From: Streptomyces fructofermentans
GTDB lineage: Bacteria > Actinomycetota > Actinomycetes > Streptomycetales > Streptomycetaceae
Length of the DNA: 64,000 nt
NCBI RefSeq assembly: GCF_014651055.1
Contig: NZ_BMWD01000004.1
Span: forward strand, 27,994-91,993
Reading direction: 5' to 3'
In this document: piece by piece, positions 9,520 through 18,631 of the stretch
Numbering within the stretch: the first letter of the stretch is position 1
Layout: every line of letters begins with the position of its first letter
The notes under the pieces: model-generated
Database searches by the model: none
What the model was told of the DNA's origin: nothing
What the model saw: only the letters and a program-made list of their open reading frames with translations
Translations under genes and position numbers: made by a program

Positions 9520-10689
9520 TCAGTCCCGGGCCAGCCCGAACCGGGCCAGCAGCCCGCCCGGCTCGTCGGGTTCGTCGGCGGCGACCGCCGCGGCGCCGTC
9601 GGTGACCGTCTCGTACACCGACAGGATGTCCGCGCCCACCGTCGACCAGTCGAAGCGGCGCACGTGCGCGCTGCCCCGCTCGCGCAGCTCCGCGCGGCGC
9701 TCCGGGTCGCCGAGGAGCCGTACCGCCGCCGCGGCCAGCGCGTCCGCGTCCTCGTTGGCGAACAGTTCGCCCGCCGCGCCCTGGTCGAGGACCTGGGTGA
9801 ACGCGTCGAGGTCGGAGGCGAGCACGGGCGCACCCGCCGACATGGCCTCGACCAGGATGATCCCGAAGCTCTCGCCGCCGGTGTTGGGCGCCACGTACAG
9901 GTCGACGCTGCGCAGGAACCGCGCCTTGTCCTCGTCGCTCACCATGCCGAGGAACTCGACCCGCGGACGCAGTTCCGCGGGCAGCTTCTCGACGGCCTCC
10001 ACCTCGTCGCCTCGCCCGGCGACCAGGAGCCGCGTGCCGGGCCGTTCGGCGAGGATCCTCGGGAGCGCCTTCATGAGCACCGGCAGGCCCTTGCGGGGCT
10101 CGTCGATGCGTCCGACGAAGCCGATCGTCCCGCCCTGCCACTCGGGCCTGGGCTCGGCCCGCGCGAAGAAGTCGACGTCGACGCCGTTCGGGATGACGAC
10201 CGCGTCGCCGCCGAGGTGCTCCACGAGCGTGCGCCGCGCGTACTCGCTCACCGCGATCCGCGCGCTGATCTTCTCCAGCGCAGGCTGGAGGATCGGGTAC
10301 GCGGCGATCATCGCCCGCGAGCGCGGGTTCGAGGTGTGGAACGTGGCGACGATGGGTCCCTGCGCCGCCCAGCAGGCCAGCAGGCCGAGCGACGGCGAGG
10401 CCGGCTCGTGGATGTGGATCACGTCGAAGGTGCCGTCGTGCAGCCAGCGCCGCACCCGCGCCGCCGAGAGGAACCCGAAGTTGAGGCGGGCGACGGACCC
10501 GTTGTAGGGCACCGGGACGGCCCGGCCGGCCGAGACGACGTACGGCGGGAGCGGTGTCTCGTCGTCGGCGGGGGCGAGCACGGAGACGTGGTGCCCGAGC
10601 CCGATGAGGTGGTCGGCCAGGTCCCGGATGTGGAACTGGACTCCCCCGGGGACGTCCCAGGAGTACGGGCAGACGATGCCGATCCTCAC
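9520..10689 (-). CDS. pimA: GT4 glycosyltransferase, PimA-type phosphatidylinositol alpha-mannosyltransferase
   Basis: 389 residues from a GTG at 10689. It is a GT-B retaining glycosyltransferase. The N-terminal half begins with the PimA-like segment IGIVCPYSWDVPGGVQFH. The C-terminal half carries the EX7E-type motif in GESFGIILVEAMSAGAPV (about residues 285-302). PimA uses GDP-mannose to add the first mannose to phosphatidyl-myo-inositol at the inner face of the membrane. It overlaps the acyltransferase gene by 4 bases (GTGA) and follows the phosphatidylinositol-phosphate synthase. That context makes the PimA assignment strong, although direct activity in Streptomyces is inferred. Confidence 0.88.
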   Translation of the reverse strand: MRIGIVCPYSWDVPGGVQFHIRDLADHLIGLGHHVSVLAPADDETPLPPYVVSAGRAVPVPYNGSVARLNFGFLSAARVRRWLHDGTFDVIHIHEPASPSLGLLACWAAQGPIVATFHTSNPRSRAMIAAYPILQPALEKISARIAVSEYARRTLVEHLGGDAVVIPNGVDVDFFARAEPRPEWQGGTIGFVGRIDEPRKGLPVLMKALPRILAERPGTRLLVAGRGDEVEAVEKLPAELRPRVEFLGMVSDEDKARFLRSVDLYVAPNTGGESFGIILVEAMSAGAPVLASDLDAFTQVLDQGAAGELFANEDADALAAAAVRLLGDPERRAELRERGSAHVRRFDWSTVGADILSVYETVTDGAAAVAADEPDEPGGLLARFGLARD

Positions 10690-11675
10690 AGCCGCTCCCC
10701 GTCGGAGGTCGCGGCCGTCCCGGCGGTCGGCGCGGTGCCGTCCGGCTCCGGACGCGGCGGCGCCTGCGCGGTGTCGGGGCGGGGCTCCAGGTCGGAGAGC
10801 CACAGGCGCTGCAGCATGTGCCAGTCCTCCGGGTGGTCGGCGATTCCGGTGGCGAAGGCGTCGGCCAGCGCCTGTGTCATGACAGACGTCTTCTCGGCCC
10901 GGGTACCCGACTCGGGTACGTCGACGGGCGGGTGGACGCGGCCCCGCATGACGGGCGACTCGTCGTACCAGAGCGTCACCGGCAGCAGGACCGCGCCGGT
11001 CTGCTGCGCGAGCAGGGCGGGGCCGGCGGGCATCCGGGTCGCGCCGCCGAAGAACGAGACCTCGACGCCGGAGGCGGACAGGTCCCGCTCGGCCACCAGG
11101 CAGATCAGCCCGCCCGCGCGCAGCCGCCGGGCCAGCGTGCCGAACGCGGTGCCGCCGCTGTGGGGCAGCACCTCCATGCCGAGCCCCTCGCGGTAGGCGA
11201 CGAACCGGTCGTACAGCTTCTCCGGCTTGAGGCGCTCGGCGACCGTGGTGAACGGCGTCTCCAGCGCGGTGGTGACCCACGCCCCCGCGAGGTCCCAGTT
11301 GCCCAGGTGCGGCAGCGCGATGATGACGCCCCTGCCGGTGGCGAGGCCGTCGGTCAGGTGGTGGATGTCGGCGGGTTCGAACCCGCCCCTGATGCGGTCC
11401 TCGCTCCACGCGGGGAGCCGGAACGACTCCATCCAGTAGCGCAGGTACGACCGCATGCCCGCCCTGGACAGCTCGGAGAGCCGCTCGGGCGTCGCGTCGG
11501 GCAGCACGCGCGCGTAGTTCGACTCCAGGCGGCGTACGCCCTTACCCCGCCGCTTCCAGGCGATGTCGGCGATCGTCCGGCCCAGACGCACCGCGACGGG
11601 CTCGGGAAGCTTCTTGACGGCTCCCCAGCCCGCGGCGTACGCCATGTAGGTCAGATGGTCCTTGAGACCGCTCAC
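10686..11675 (-). CDS. Phosphatidylinositol mannoside acyltransferase (LpxL/HtrB family)
   Basis: 329 residues. It belongs to the lysophospholipid/lipid A acyltransferase family, with the catalytic HX4D motif in LPHLGNWDLAG (about residues 120-130). Its neighbours, PgsA-type synthase and PimA, indicate the actinobacterial PIM acyltransferase (PatA-like), which adds a fatty acid to the mannose of PIM on the cytoplasmic face. An N-terminal hydrophobic stretch may anchor it. Starts and stops overlap on both sides (ATGA/GTGA style), indicating translational coupling. A generic acyltransferase role is certain, the PIM substrate comes from context. Confidence 0.87.
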   Translation of the reverse strand: MSGLKDHLTYMAYAAGWGAVKKLPEPVAVRLGRTIADIAWKRRGKGVRRLESNYARVLPDATPERLSELSRAGMRSYLRYWMESFRLPAWSEDRIRGGFEPADIHHLTDGLATGRGVIIALPHLGNWDLAGAWVTTALETPFTTVAERLKPEKLYDRFVAYREGLGMEVLPHSGGTAFGTLARRLRAGGLICLVAERDLSASGVEVSFFGGATRMPAGPALLAQQTGAVLLPVTLWYDESPVMRGRVHPPVDVPESGTRAEKTSVMTQALADAFATGIADHPEDWHMLQRLWLSDLEPRPDTAQAPPRPEPDGTAPTAGTAATSDGERL

Positions 11676-12373
11676 GACGTGGCCTCACTGCTGCGCGAGG
11701 CGTTACCCGAGGGGGTCCCGCCGGGCTGCGCGCCCTCCGGGGCGGCGTCGGCCTCGGCGGACTCGCGGCGGACCGTGACGACGCGCTGGACCAGCGTGAC
11801 GACACTTCCGACGGCCACGATCCACAGCGCGATCGGCAGCAGGACGTCGATGCCGGGCACCCCGAACGCGTGGAGGCCCGCGAGGCCCGCCGCGACGAGC
11901 GAGATGACCAGCCGCTCGGCGCGCTCGACCAGGCCGTTGACGGCGACCGGCAGCCCGATCGACTCGCCGCGGGCCTTGGTGTACGACACCACCTGGCCGC
12001 TGGCCAGGCAGAAGATGGAGACGGCGCACAGGACGTTGTCGTCGCCGCCGCCCGCGTACCAGAGTGCGAAGCCGCCGAAGATCGCGCTGTCGGCGACCCG
12101 GTCGAGCGTCGAGTCCAGGAACGCGCCCCAGCGGCTGGTGCGGCCGAGCTGGCGCGCCATGTTGCCGTCGACGAGGTCCGAGAACACGAACAGCGTGATG
12201 ACGATGGTGCCCCAGAAGAACTCGCCGCGGGGGAAGAAGACCAGCGCGCCCGCCATCACTCCGGCCGTGCCCAGGAGCGTGACCGTGTCGGGGCTGACCC
12301 CCCGACGGATGAGAAACGCGGCGAACGGTGTGAGGACACGCGTGAAGAATGCACGCGCGTACTTGTTCAGCAT
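11672..12373 (-). CDS. pgsA: Phosphatidylinositol phosphate synthase (CDP-alcohol phosphatidyltransferase, PgsA type)
   Basis: 233 residues from an ATG at 12373, with GGGAAGG upstream. The frame is open to 12466 but the upstream ATG has no ribosome site. The CDP-alcohol phosphatidyltransferase signature D-x2-D-G-x2-A-R-x8-G-x3-D-x3-D is complete, with acids at D66, D69, D87 and D91. Six membrane helices are expected. In actinobacteria this enzyme joins CDP-diacylglycerol and inositol 1-phosphate. It is the first gene of the PIM operon. The C-terminal 30 residues are an unstructured Ala/Glu/Ser tail. Confidence 0.9.
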   Translation of the reverse strand: MLNKYARAFFTRVLTPFAAFLIRRGVSPDTVTLLGTAGVMAGALVFFPRGEFFWGTIVITLFVFSDLVDGNMARQLGRTSRWGAFLDSTLDRVADSAIFGGFALWYAGGGDDNVLCAVSIFCLASGQVVSYTKARGESIGLPVAVNGLVERAERLVISLVAAGLAGLHAFGVPGIDVLLPIALWIVAVGSVVTLVQRVVTVRRESAEADAAPEGAQPGGTPSGNASRSSEATS

Positions 12374-12647
12374 GGCCTTCCCGAGGGTCGGTGTGGCCGC
12401 GCGGCCCCTGCTGGCCACCGGCTGGCCCATCGTAGTCACGCGTGCGCGTGTGCGACGGTCGGGCACCCGCGCCCCGTGTCACGTCCTGGTGACATCCGGG
12501 GGACGGCGGGATCGCGTCCGTTGTATGGACGCGCCGTGACGCGAGTGCAAAGCTCGAAGGCACCGCGGGCGTCGCCGGAGCCGCCCCTGCGTGCGCCTCC
12601 GCGTGTCCGCGCCCACAGTGACCTCACCGTGTACGGGAGGCAAGTCC

Positions 12648-14846
12648 ATGGGCGACAAGGCGAACGCACACCCCGGAGCCGCCGGCAGGGCTACGGCGGC
12701 CGACCACCCCGCGTCCGTACGGAATGTGGTGCTGGTCGGCCACAGCGGATCGGGCAAGACGACTCTGGTGGAGGCTCTCGCGCTGACGGCGGGAGCGGTG
12801 AACAGGGCGGGCCGCGTGGAGGACGGCGGCACCGTCTCCGACTACGACGAGATCGAGCACCGGCAGCAGCGCTCGGTGCAGCTCTCCCTCGTACCCCTCG
12901 AGTGGGACGGGTACAAGATCAATGTTCTGGACACTCCCGGATACGCCGATTTCGTCGGCGAGCTGAGGGCCGGTCTGCGCGCCGCGGACGCGGCCCTCTT
13001 CGTCGTCTCGGCCTCGGACGGCGTCGACGGCTCGACCCGCATGGTGTGGGAGGAGTGCGCGGCGGTCGGGATGCCACGGGCCATCGTGGTCACACACCTG
13101 GAGTCGGCGAGGGCCGACTTCGAGGAGATGACCCGCATCTGCGCGGAGGCGTTCGGCGGCGACGACCCCGACGCGGTACTGCCGCTCTACCTGCCGCTGC
13201 ACGGCCCGCAGGCACCCGACGGGCACGCGCCCGTCACCGGGCTGACCGGACTGCTGTCGCGGAAGCTGTTCGACTACTCGACCGGTGAGCGCAAGGAGTC
13301 CAAGCCGGGCCCCGAGCAGCTCCCGCCGATCGAGGAGGCCCGCAACCGGCTGATCGAGGGGATCATCGCCGAGAGCGAGGACGAGGGACTGATGGACCGC
13401 TACCTCGGCGGCGAGGAGATCGATTTCAAGACACTCGTGGAGGATCTGGAGCGGGCCGTCGCGCGCGGGACCTTCTTCCCGGTGCTGGCCGCCGCGCCCG
13501 CGGCGGAGGGCGCCCGCCAAGGCCTGGGCACGGTGGAACTCCTCGAACTGATCACGGGCGGCTTCCCGACCCCGCTGGAGCGCGCGGCGCCGACCGTCAC
13601 CACGCCGGACGGCCGCGCCCGCGAGGTGCGGGCCTGCGATCCCGACGGGCCGCTGGTCGCCGAGGTCGTGAAGACCGCGTCCGACCCCTACGTCGGCCGG
13701 GTGTCGATGGTCCGGGTGTTCTCCGGGACGCTGCGCCCCGACGCGACGGTGCACGTGTCCGGGCACGGGCTGGCCGACCGGGGCCACGAGGACCACGACG
13801 TCGACGAGCGGGTGGGTGCCCTGTCCGCGCCGTTCGGCAAGCAGCAGCGGCCCCTGACCCACTGCATCGCGGGAGACCTGGCGTGCGTGGCCAAGCTCGT
13901 CCGCGCCGAGACGGGCGACACCCTGTCCGCCAAGGACGATCCGCTGCTCATGAAGCCGTGGGAGATGCCCGACCCGCTGCTGCCGCTCGCCATCCAGGCG
14001 CACAGCAAGGCCGACGAGGACAAGCTCTCGCAGGGGCTGGGCCGGCTGGTGGCCGAGGACCCGACGATGCGGCTGGAGCAGAACCAGGACACCCACCAGG
14101 TCGTCCTGTGGTGCCTCGGCGAGGCCCACGCGGACGTCGCCCTCGAACGGCTGCGCAGCCGGTACGGGGTCCAGGTGGACGTGGTGCCCCACAAGGTGTC
14201 CCTGCGGGAGACGTTCGCCGCGGGGGCCGCGGGGCGCGGCCGCCACGTGAAGCAGTCCGGCGGCCACGGCCAGTACGCGATCTGCGAGATCGAGGTGGAA
14301 CCGCTGCCCGGCGGCTCCGGCATCGAGTTCGTGGACAAGGTCGTCGGCGGGTCCGTGCCGCGCCAGTTCATCCCCTCCGTCGAGAAGGGCGTGCGGGCCC
14401 AGGCCGCCAAGGGCGTGGTCGCGGGGTACGCGCTCATCGACGTGCGGATCACGCTGGTCGACGGCAAGGCCCACTCGGTGGACTCGTCGGACGCCGCGTT
14501 CCAGACGGCCGGCGCGCTCGCCCTGCGGGAGGCGGCGACCGACGCGCGGATCCACCTCCTGGAGCCGGTCGCCGAGGTGACGGTCCTGGTCGGCGACGAG
14601 TACGTGGGCGCCGTGATGAGCGATCTGTCGGGCCGGCGCGGCCGGGTCGTGGGCACCGAGCAGGCGGGCGGCGGCCGGACCCTCGTACGGGCCGAGGTGC
14701 CGGAGATCGAGATCGGGCGGTACGCGGTCGACCTGCGCTCGCTCTCGCACGGCACCGCGCGCTTCGGCCGCACGTACGCGCGTCACGAGCCCATGCCCGC
14801 GCAGGTGGCCGAGAGGCTCCACGCCCGGACCGCGGGCACGAGGTAG
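12648..14846 (+). CDS. Elongation factor G-like GTPase (EF-G2 type)
   Basis: 732 residues, ATG start with GGGAGG 7 bases upstream. It has the full EF-G architecture: G domain with Walker A GHSGSGKT (31-38) and G3 motif DTPG (95-98), then domains II-V with HGQYAICEIEVEPLPGG and a C-terminal FGRTYARHEP. The guanine-specificity motif NKxD is not conserved: the equivalent position reads VVTHLES (residues 147-153). It is therefore a paralogue of the translocase, likely the actinobacterial EF-G2, and not the housekeeping FusA. It is transcribed divergently from the PIM operon. Role unknown. Confidence 0.88.
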   Translation: MGDKANAHPGAAGRATAADHPASVRNVVLVGHSGSGKTTLVEALALTAGAVNRAGRVEDGGTVSDYDEIEHRQQRSVQLSLVPLEWDGYKINVLDTPGYADFVGELRAGLRAADAALFVVSASDGVDGSTRMVWEECAAVGMPRAIVVTHLESARADFEEMTRICAEAFGGDDPDAVLPLYLPLHGPQAPDGHAPVTGLTGLLSRKLFDYSTGERKESKPGPEQLPPIEEARNRLIEGIIAESEDEGLMDRYLGGEEIDFKTLVEDLERAVARGTFFPVLAAAPAAEGARQGLGTVELLELITGGFPTPLERAAPTVTTPDGRAREVRACDPDGPLVAEVVKTASDPYVGRVSMVRVFSGTLRPDATVHVSGHGLADRGHEDHDVDERVGALSAPFGKQQRPLTHCIAGDLACVAKLVRAETGDTLSAKDDPLLMKPWEMPDPLLPLAIQAHSKADEDKLSQGLGRLVAEDPTMRLEQNQDTHQVVLWCLGEAHADVALERLRSRYGVQVDVVPHKVSLRETFAAGAAGRGRHVKQSGGHGQYAICEIEVEPLPGGSGIEFVDKVVGGSVPRQFIPSVEKGVRAQAAKGVVAGYALIDVRITLVDGKAHSVDSSDAAFQTAGALALREAATDARIHLLEPVAEVTVLVGDEYVGAVMSDLSGRRGRVVGTEQAGGGRTLVRAEVPEIEIGRYAVDLRSLSHGTARFGRTYARHEPMPAQVAERLHARTAGTR

Positions 14847-15698
14847 GGCTCGGCCGCGCGGGCCACCGGTATGCGGTAGGGCGCCGCCCGGTCCCCGGGT
14901 ACGCGGCAGGGAGCCGCCGCGCAAACCGCGGGACGCGGTAGGGCTCCGGGCCGGGCGGCCCGGAGCCCCGTACGGCGGCGAGACCCGGCACGTCCGGGGC
15001 CACCCGGCAGTCCGGGGCAGCCGGGCGCCGACGCCGGAGCCACAAGCCGTCGGGGCCGCCAGGGGCGTCGGGGTCACGGACGGTCGGGGCAGCCAGGGCC
15101 GTCAGGGCCGGAGCGGTCGCGGTCACGGGGCCCACCGGTCCCGTACGGCCCGACCGGTCCCTGCGGTGCCGGGTGGACCCACGGCCCGCACCGACCCCCG
15201 GGGGTCTCGCCGATCCCGTGGGGCCCGACTCTCCCGTGGGGCCCGCCGATCCCGTGGGGGCCCGCGGGTCCTGCGAGGCCCACGGGTCCCGCTGCGGAGC
15301 GCGGCCCCACCGGCACCACCGGCCACGGGACCCACCGCCGCGAGCGGACCTCCACGCCGGGGCAGGGGCAAGGGCAGGGGCCTCCTCGGCGGGGCCCGCA
15401 CGACGGACAACCGCGAGGCGATCCGCCCGGCGCGGCGAACCCGGCGGGCCTCCGCGCGGCGGCCGACGGGTCGACGGCCCGCCGATTCTGGCGAGTTCGG
15501 CCCTCCGGCGACAAGGACCCGGCGAACGGGCCGTACGGCACCGGGCGGCGCCGTGACCACCGGGAGCGCCTTGGCCCGTCCGCCGACACACGGCGCTCCC
15601 GGCCGATACCCTGAGTACCTGATCAAGACGATGACCTGATCAACAGGTGTGCGGAGCACGGAAGTCGGGAAAAGCCGCAGCAGCGGAGCACGGCGGCG
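14847..15698. other. Long GC-rich spacer with 18-nt repeats
   Basis: 852 bases with no credible gene. The interval 14860-15160 is rich in CCGTACGG-like and GCGGTAGGG-like words. At 15205-15283 there is an imperfect tandem repeat with an 18-nt period (unit close to CGATCCCGTGGGGCCCGC, about four copies). Because of its period, this repeat yields a collagen-like Gly-X-Y open frame on the minus strand (about nine triplets) without start-site support. The 3' end has a direct repeat, listed separately. Confidence 0.5.
15618..15643. repeat. Direct repeat CCTGATCAA upstream of a membrane-protein gene
   Basis: The 9-mer CCTGATCAA occurs at 15618-15626 and again at 15635-15643, 17 bp apart start to start, each with a TGATCA palindrome. 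It lies 56-81 bases before the next start codon. It could be a regulator site, but no family can be assigned. Confidence 0.45.
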
Positions 15699-17372
15699 AT
15701 GGGGGCGGCAGTGGCGGACGACGCATTCGATTTCAGGCCCGGGGCACAGGTCCCGCTCTCGGGCTCCGCGGGACAGACGGCGGCGACCTTCGCGCTGGCC
15801 TCGGCGGCGTACCGGGACAGTCCCGTCGACAAGATCCTCGAGGCCAACACCGAGTGGCACGAGTCGAAGGTCGCTCCGGGCCGCGCCTGGGCGACGATCT
15901 TCAAGCCGAACCTGGGCGAGGCCTTCTCGCGCGCGGTGCAGCTGCGGATGCTGGGCGGCGGCCGGAAACCGCTCATCCAGTCGTTCGGCACCGATCCGCA
16001 GGCCGTGGTCGAGCACTGCCTCGCGGCGAACCGCATCCGCAAGGAACGCGACAGCTGGCTGACGGCCGTGATGGCGCTGACCGGCATCATCTTCCTGCCG
16101 GGCCTGATCGTCTGGCTGCTGGTCTTCCAGATCCGCCGGACGGTCGCGAAGTCCGAGGACAAGCGGGCCGGCGCCCTCGCCACCACGCTCCTGATCGGGG
16201 TGGCCGCGCTGGCGGTGCTTTTCCTGGTCAAGATGCCGTTCACCGGGTTCTGGGCCTGGTACGCCCGCGCGGCCGTCGTCGCGCCCGTGCTCGGCTGGCT
16301 CTGGGCGAAGCAGATCTGCGAGCGCACCGCGGGCGACCTGCGGGAGCGCTGGAGCAGCCTGCTGGCGGGCGGCGGCATCGGAGCCAAGATCCCCGAGGCG
16401 GTGCCGGGCAGCCCCGGCGAGACGGCGGCGGAACGGCTCCGCCAGGGCCTGGCCCGGCTCGGCGCCGAGCAGCAGTCCAACTCGGTCTTCTACGCGGGCC
16501 CCAAGGGAATCCTCGGGATGGGCACGCGCTGGGGGAGCTGGCAGCTCGCCGAGGAGCTGACGCAGGCCGATCCGGGCAAGGAGATCCACCCGTTCCGCAG
16601 CTGGGACGTGATCCGGTCGATCCACGACAAGCTGCGCATGCTGGAGCGCGGCCCGCTCAACACCGGCGGTTTCCCCGCGCCTTCGATCAAGCACTGGGTG
16701 GTCACCCCCGTCGGCGAGAACGCCAAGGCGGTGTCCAGGCCGGGCGGTACGGACGTGGACGCGTACCAGGTCAAGTCCCACGCCATACAGGAGATCTGCA
16801 ACAAACAGCAGTTCGGCAGCGGTGACCGCCACTACCTGGGTGTCCAGTGGACGCTCTGGGACGGCCAGTTGGTCATCACGATGCTGATCACGGTGACCGT
16901 GCTCCACGAGACCCTCCGCATCGAGGTCACCGGCCACGCGCTGGGGCCCGTGCACTCGCTCTTCACCAGCGCGCCCGAGGCCAAGGTGAAGGAGGTCGCC
17001 AAGACCGTCAGGTTCTGGGAGACCCGTGAGCAGAAGCTGCCGCTGGTCGACGCCGACGAGGTCGTACGGCTCGCCGTGCGCGCCCCGTTCACCTGGTATC
17101 CGCCGGTCCTCGACTGGCTCGGCGGCAAGCTGGTCCTGCCGGAGCCCTTCGGTCTGCGCCATGCCTGGGCGGCCCAGCCGTGGCGGCACCGCTTCATGGC
17201 CGACGACGCCCTGCGGGCCGCGACGCCGGTGCTGCGGGTCGTGCACGCCGCCGCGATCCGTGTCCTCGACGACAACGGCGTGGACACCGAGAAGTTCGGC
17301 AACCGCTCGTCGTTCCTGAGCACGTCCGTCCAGGACGCCTCACCGAGGAAGGCCGACGTGTACGACGCCTGA
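15699..17372 (+). CDS. Membrane protein of unknown function
   Basis: 557 residues from the ATG at 15699. A GTG four codons later (15711) has a better-spaced GGGGG site and may be the true start. The protein has a soluble N-terminal third (VADDAFDFRPGAQVPLSG), two or three membrane helices in a cluster (about residues 120-205), and a long soluble C-terminal part with many aromatic residues. No catalytic signature was recognised. It lies between the EF-G-like gene and the HIT gene. Codon use is normal for the genome. Confidence 0.85.
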   Translation: MGAAVADDAFDFRPGAQVPLSGSAGQTAATFALASAAYRDSPVDKILEANTEWHESKVAPGRAWATIFKPNLGEAFSRAVQLRMLGGGRKPLIQSFGTDPQAVVEHCLAANRIRKERDSWLTAVMALTGIIFLPGLIVWLLVFQIRRTVAKSEDKRAGALATTLLIGVAALAVLFLVKMPFTGFWAWYARAAVVAPVLGWLWAKQICERTAGDLRERWSSLLAGGGIGAKIPEAVPGSPGETAAERLRQGLARLGAEQQSNSVFYAGPKGILGMGTRWGSWQLAEELTQADPGKEIHPFRSWDVIRSIHDKLRMLERGPLNTGGFPAPSIKHWVVTPVGENAKAVSRPGGTDVDAYQVKSHAIQEICNKQQFGSGDRHYLGVQWTLWDGQLVITMLITVTVLHETLRIEVTGHALGPVHSLFTSAPEAKVKEVAKTVRFWETREQKLPLVDADEVVRLAVRAPFTWYPPVLDWLGGKLVLPEPFGLRHAWAAQPWRHRFMADDALRAATPVLRVVHAAAIRVLDDNGVDTEKFGNRSSFLSTSVQDASPRKADVYDA

Positions 17373-17515
17373 GGCACTCGCGCGAGGGGGGCGCCCGCGT
17401 GGTCTCCCCCTTGCGCCCGGGCCGGGGTGCCGGGACGGGCCCGGGCCGTGCGGGCGCGCACGAGGGAGGCCCGGACGGACGGCGGGAACCCGGCCGCGGA
17501 CTCAGTCGGAGGCGC

Positions 17516-18064
17516 TCAGGCGGAGGGCCACGCGTCCGCGAGCATCTTGCGGGTGTCGGCGAGCAGTTGGGGCAGCACCCGCGTGTGTCCGACGACCGGC
17601 ATGAAGTTCGTGTCGCCGCCCCAGCGCGGGACGACGTGCTGGTGGAGGTGCGCGGCGATGCCCGCTCCCGCGACGGAACCCTGGTTCATGCCGATGTTGA
17701 AGCCGTGCGCCCCGGAGGCGGCGCGCAGGGCGGTCATCGCCTGCTGCGTCAGCGCGCCGAGTTCGGCGGTCTCCGGGACGGTGAGGTCGGTGTAGTCCGC
17801 GACGTGGCGGTAGGGCACGACCATCAGGTGCCCGCCGTTGTACGGGTACAGGTTGAGCACCGCGTAGACCTGCTCGCCGCGCTTGATGACGAGGCCGTCC
17901 TCGTCGGATTTCGCCGGGATCGAGCAGAAGGGGCAGCCGTCGTCGGCCCCGGGGCCGGTGGGCTTGTTCTCCCCCTGGATGTACGCCATGCGATGAGGCG
18001 TCCACAGGCGCTGGAACGCGTCCTGCGTCCCCACTCCGATCTGCTGCTCCGGCTCACTCGTCAT
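17516..18064 (-). CDS. HIT domain protein
   Basis: 182 residues from the ATG at 18064. An in-frame ATG at 18076 is an alternative, and neither has a strong ribosome site. The histidine-triad motif HLHQHVVP (about residues 136-143) gives the nucleotide-binding and hydrolysing active site. A CPFC motif near residue 44 may bind zinc, as in other actinobacterial HIT proteins with an extended N-terminus. Family members hydrolyse or phosphorolyse dinucleoside polyphosphates. The gene follows thrS on the same strand after a long spacer. Confidence 0.9.
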   Translation of the reverse strand: MTSEPEQQIGVGTQDAFQRLWTPHRMAYIQGENKPTGPGADDGCPFCSIPAKSDEDGLVIKRGEQVYAVLNLYPYNGGHLMVVPYRHVADYTDLTVPETAELGALTQQAMTALRAASGAHGFNIGMNQGSVAGAGIAAHLHQHVVPRWGGDTNFMPVVGHTRVLPQLLADTRKMLADAWPSA

Positions 18065-18316
18065 GTCATGCAGCATATGGCTTCGCCCGTTCGCGGCGTG
18101 TCGCCGGGTACCGCGTCGAACGGCCCGCGGCCCCCGCCCCACCGCCGGAGGGCCGCGGCGGCAGCACTGGAGGGCCGGGCAGGTACCGCGCGACGCCATT
18201 GCCGGTGTTCCGCGGGAAGCCCGCGCCGGGGCCCGTGAGGACCGCGTCACACCCTTCCCGGACGGCCGCACAGGGCGCTCGGACCGGAGCGACCGCCGAC
18301 AAGCCGACCACCGCCC

Positions 18317-18430
18317 CTTACGCCCCGTACCCCCGTACGCCCCGTACGCCTCATGCACCTCATACGCCCCGCACACGGCCGGGCACACCCCGTACATCTC
18401 GTGCGCCCCGCTCACCCCGTGGGCCTCGCC
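18317..18430. repeat. 9-nt-period repeat in the thrS-HIT spacer
   Basis: An imperfect tandem array with a 9-nt period (units such as CCCGTACGC, CTCATACGC, CACCCCGTG), about twelve units. The spacer between thrS and the HIT gene (18065-18631) has no gene. It holds this array, a 7-nt array and the thrS terminator. Confidence 0.6.
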
Positions 18431-18464
18431 CTGCCCACCTGGTGCGCCCCACGCCCCGCGCCGC

Positions 18465-18513
18465 GCACCTCGCACCTCGCACCCCGCACCCCGCACCCCG
18501 CACCCCGCACCCG
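18465..18513. repeat. 7-nt tandem repeat (GCACCYC)n
   Basis: Seven tandem units: GCACCTC twice, GCACCCC four times and GCACCCG once. It lies in the gene-free spacer downstream of thrS. Such a microsatellite-like array is likely to vary in copy number between strains. Confidence 0.8.
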
Positions 18514-18587
18514 CGAACAGGGCCACCGCCCCGTACCGGCTCCGGCGGCCGGAACCCGCGGTGCCGTCCGTCTGCGGCAACGGGAAA

Positions 18588-18617
18588 GGCCCCCGGGAGC
18601 GTGTGCTCCCGGGGGCC
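18588..18617 (-). terminator. Intrinsic terminator after thrS
   Basis: Perfect 13-bp inverted repeat (GGCCCCCGGGAGC and its complement) with loop GTGT, starting 15 bases after the thrS stop codon. On the minus strand it is followed by TTTCCCG. Confidence 0.85.
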
Positions 18618-18631
18618 CCGCCTGCCGTGCG

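Noticed and set aside
15074..15589. Collagen-like Gly-X-Y minus-strand frame
   Set aside because: It is a by-product of the 18-nt repeat. No good start, no signal peptide, and the overlapping frames look equally open.
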